Both the position numbers and the translations under genes were made by a program. From Candidatus Eisenbergiella stercoravium (lineage in GTDB: Bacteria > Bacillota > Clostridia > Lachnospirales > Lachnospiraceae), in NCBI GenBank assembly GCA_019113175.1, contig DXHY01000056.1:45494-109493 (forward strand): DNA of 64,000 nt, written 5' to 3'. This document shows, in pieces, positions 62,891 to 64,000 of this stretch. Positions within the stretch are counted from its first letter, which is position 1; each line of letters begins with the position of its first letter. A model generated the notes under the pieces. The model ran no database searches and was not told where the DNA came from. It saw only the letters and a list, made by a program, of their open reading frames with translations.

Positions 62891-63898
62891 GTGGCAACAA
62901 TACAGGATATAGCGGACAGACTCGGCGTTTCCAAAGGGACCGTCTCCAAAGCCCTGAACGGCGCCCCGGATGTGAGCGAAACTTTACAAAAAACGATTCT
63001 GGAAACTGCTGTGGAAATGGGTTATACCATTCGGAAACGAAGGGAAAAGAAAAAGCTGTGCATCCTCACGGAAAATCTGGAATATGAGGAGCCGCATCAG
63101 TTCGGATATGATATCATTCTGGGCTTCCGTCAGATGGCTGAGCCCGCGGGATATGAAGTGGAGATTATCGACGTCACGGAAAAGCTTCAGAAGGCTTTTT
63201 CCTATGATGTCTTCATGCTGAAAAACGGCTACGTGGGAGCGTTTGTCCTGGGATTTTCCCTGAACGATCCCTGGATGAGGGATTTCCAGACCGCCAAAAC
63301 CCCAGCCGTCCTGTATGACAACTATATTATGACCAATCCGCGTATGGCCTATGTGGGAATCGATAATAATGAAGGGATGGAACTGACCGTGTCCCACCTG
63401 AAGGCGCTGGGGCACAAAAAGATCGGTTATCTGAGCGGCGCGCTGGGTTCTCACATCATGCAGGTGCGCCATTCCGCTTTTTTTCACGCCATGCGCCAGA
63501 ACGGCCTGAAGGCAGACCCCGCGCTCACGGGAAGCTCTTATTATATCATCCAATGTCTGGAAAAACAGCTCCCCCGCCTGTTGGAGCAGGGTGCCACAGC
63601 CATCGTCTGCGGCCATGACCTCCTGGCGAACGCTGTTATGGTCCAGTGCCAGCAGCTCGGCCTGCGCGTGCCCGCCGATGTCAGCGTCACGGGTTTTGAC
63701 GACCTGCCTATGAGCGCCTACACCTCTCCGCCGCTGACCACAGTCCGTCAGGAGCGGACTCAGCTGGGAAAAAGCGGCTATTACGCCCTGGACAGCCTGA
63801 TAAACGGCATCACAATCGGAACCCTGCTGTTGCATGCGAAGCTGGTCGTAAGAAACTCCACCGACAAACCGGCGGATCGAGTAGGAGGCGGTGATTAG
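62891..63898 (+). CDS. LacI-family regulator of the alpha-glucan operon (MalR-like)
   Basis: This regulator starts at GTG 62891 (AAAGGAG 10 bases upstream). Helix-turn-helix TIQDIADRLGVSKGTVSKAL is followed by a sugar-sensor domain with VPADVSVTGFDDLPMSAYTS and a normal end at LLLHAKLVVRNSTDKPA. The last six codons (RVGGGD) and stop are not LacI-like: they are the reverse complement of a group II intron 3' end. The original C-terminal tip and stop were probably replaced when the intron entered. It is divergent from malE and probably represses it until maltodextrin binds. Confidence 0.9.
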   Translation: MATIQDIADRLGVSKGTVSKALNGAPDVSETLQKTILETAVEMGYTIRKRREKKKLCILTENLEYEEPHQFGYDIILGFRQMAEPAGYEVEIIDVTEKLQKAFSYDVFMLKNGYVGAFVLGFSLNDPWMRDFQTAKTPAVLYDNYIMTNPRMAYVGIDNNEGMELTVSHLKALGHKKIGYLSGALGSHIMQVRHSAFFHAMRQNGLKADPALTGSSYYIIQCLEKQLPRLLEQGATAIVCGHDLLANAVMVQCQQLGLRVPADVSVTGFDDLPMSAYTSPPLTTVRQERTQLGKSGYYALDSLINGITIGTLLLHAKLVVRNSTDKPADRVGGGD

Positions 63899-64000
63899 CC
63901 GCCGTCCTCTCACACCACCGTGTGTACCGTTCGGTACACGGCGGTTTCAATAGTTGACGTGCAGAGACTGATAGGCTGTGGCTAAGTCATAAAAGCCCCA
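63876..64000 (-). mobile_element. 3' end of a group II intron (domains V-VI and end of its reverse transcriptase)
   Basis: On the minus strand the RT tail is followed by ACCGCCGTGTACCG-AACGGTACACACGGTGGT (domain V-like, in two parts) and GTGAGAGGACGGCGGC. The ending CACCGCCTCCTACTCGAT is typical of bacterial group II introns. The 3' boundary is best placed at 63876. The 5' part lies beyond the window. Confidence 0.8.
63947..64000 (-). CDS. Group II intron reverse transcriptase/maturase, last residues only
   Basis: Seventeen codons on the minus strand, WGFYDLATAYQSLHVNY and a TGA stop at 63949-63947, match the usual C-terminus of clostridial group II intron-encoded proteins. Everything upstream is outside the window. 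Confidence 0.75.
   Translation of the reverse strand, partial: WGFYDLATAYQSLHVNY

Noticed and set aside
1..64000. tRNA, rRNA, CRISPR array, prophage or origin of replication
   Set aside because: No cloverleaf, rRNA segment, regularly spaced repeat array, phage gene or DnaA-box cluster was seen by eye.

Overview
The window reads as a chromosomal segment of an anaerobic gut Clostridium-type Firmicute, most likely a Lachnospiraceae member. The reasons are moderate GC, strong GGAGG-type ribosome binding sites, TTGACA/TATAAT promoters, many LplB/LplC-type and maltose-type ABC importers without their own ATPase, and LacI and AraC regulators beside glycoside hydrolases. Assignment to family is inference; no rRNA or tRNA is present to confirm it.

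Layout. 1-5884: a truncated SGNH hydrolase, a cytidylate-kinase-like protein, trmB, a D-Ala-D-Ala carboxypeptidase, and an unrecognised TIM-barrel-like protein. 5885-17283: a sugar regulon with two close LacI paralogues, an LplB/LplC-type importer, a GH94 phosphorylase and a GH31 alpha-xylosidase. Both divergent promoter regions carry the same AAAACGTTTAAGTA-type operator. 17327-22242: a DEDD exonuclease and M3 oligopeptidase pair, a LytTR regulator (apparent AUA start) with a LiaF-like membrane protein, and a decayed gene. 22262-32864: a PHP phosphoesterase, a solute-binding-protein remnant, an AraC-type membrane sensor, a GH105-like hydrolase between two permease genes, a binding protein, and an Rpn/YhgA-like nuclease. 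33190-37510: an AraC regulator, an ADP-ribosylglycohydrolase-family protein and a GH28 pectinase-family enzyme. 37711-41336: an orphan histidine kinase with a MacB/FtsX-type ABC exporter. 41461-48471: a LacI-led operon with importer, enolase-superfamily enzyme and sulfatase. 48854-63898: an alpha-glucan operon (binding protein, MalF, MalG, pullulanase, debranching enzyme, glycogen phosphorylase, amylomaltase, neopullulanase) with a divergent LacI regulator. The right edge is the 3' end of a group II intron that overlaps the last codons of that LacI gene.

Together this is a carbohydrate-foraging segment with four importer systems, for probable xyloglucan/beta-glucan fragments, pectin fragments, a possibly sulfated or acidic sugar, and maltodextrins. 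None has its own ATPase, so a shared MsmX-like ATPase elsewhere is expected. The less ordinary features are the shared operators, the tandem-repeat operators at two other LacI promoters, a duplicated hairpin cassette between genes of the glucan operon, several gene remnants, and the intron end.
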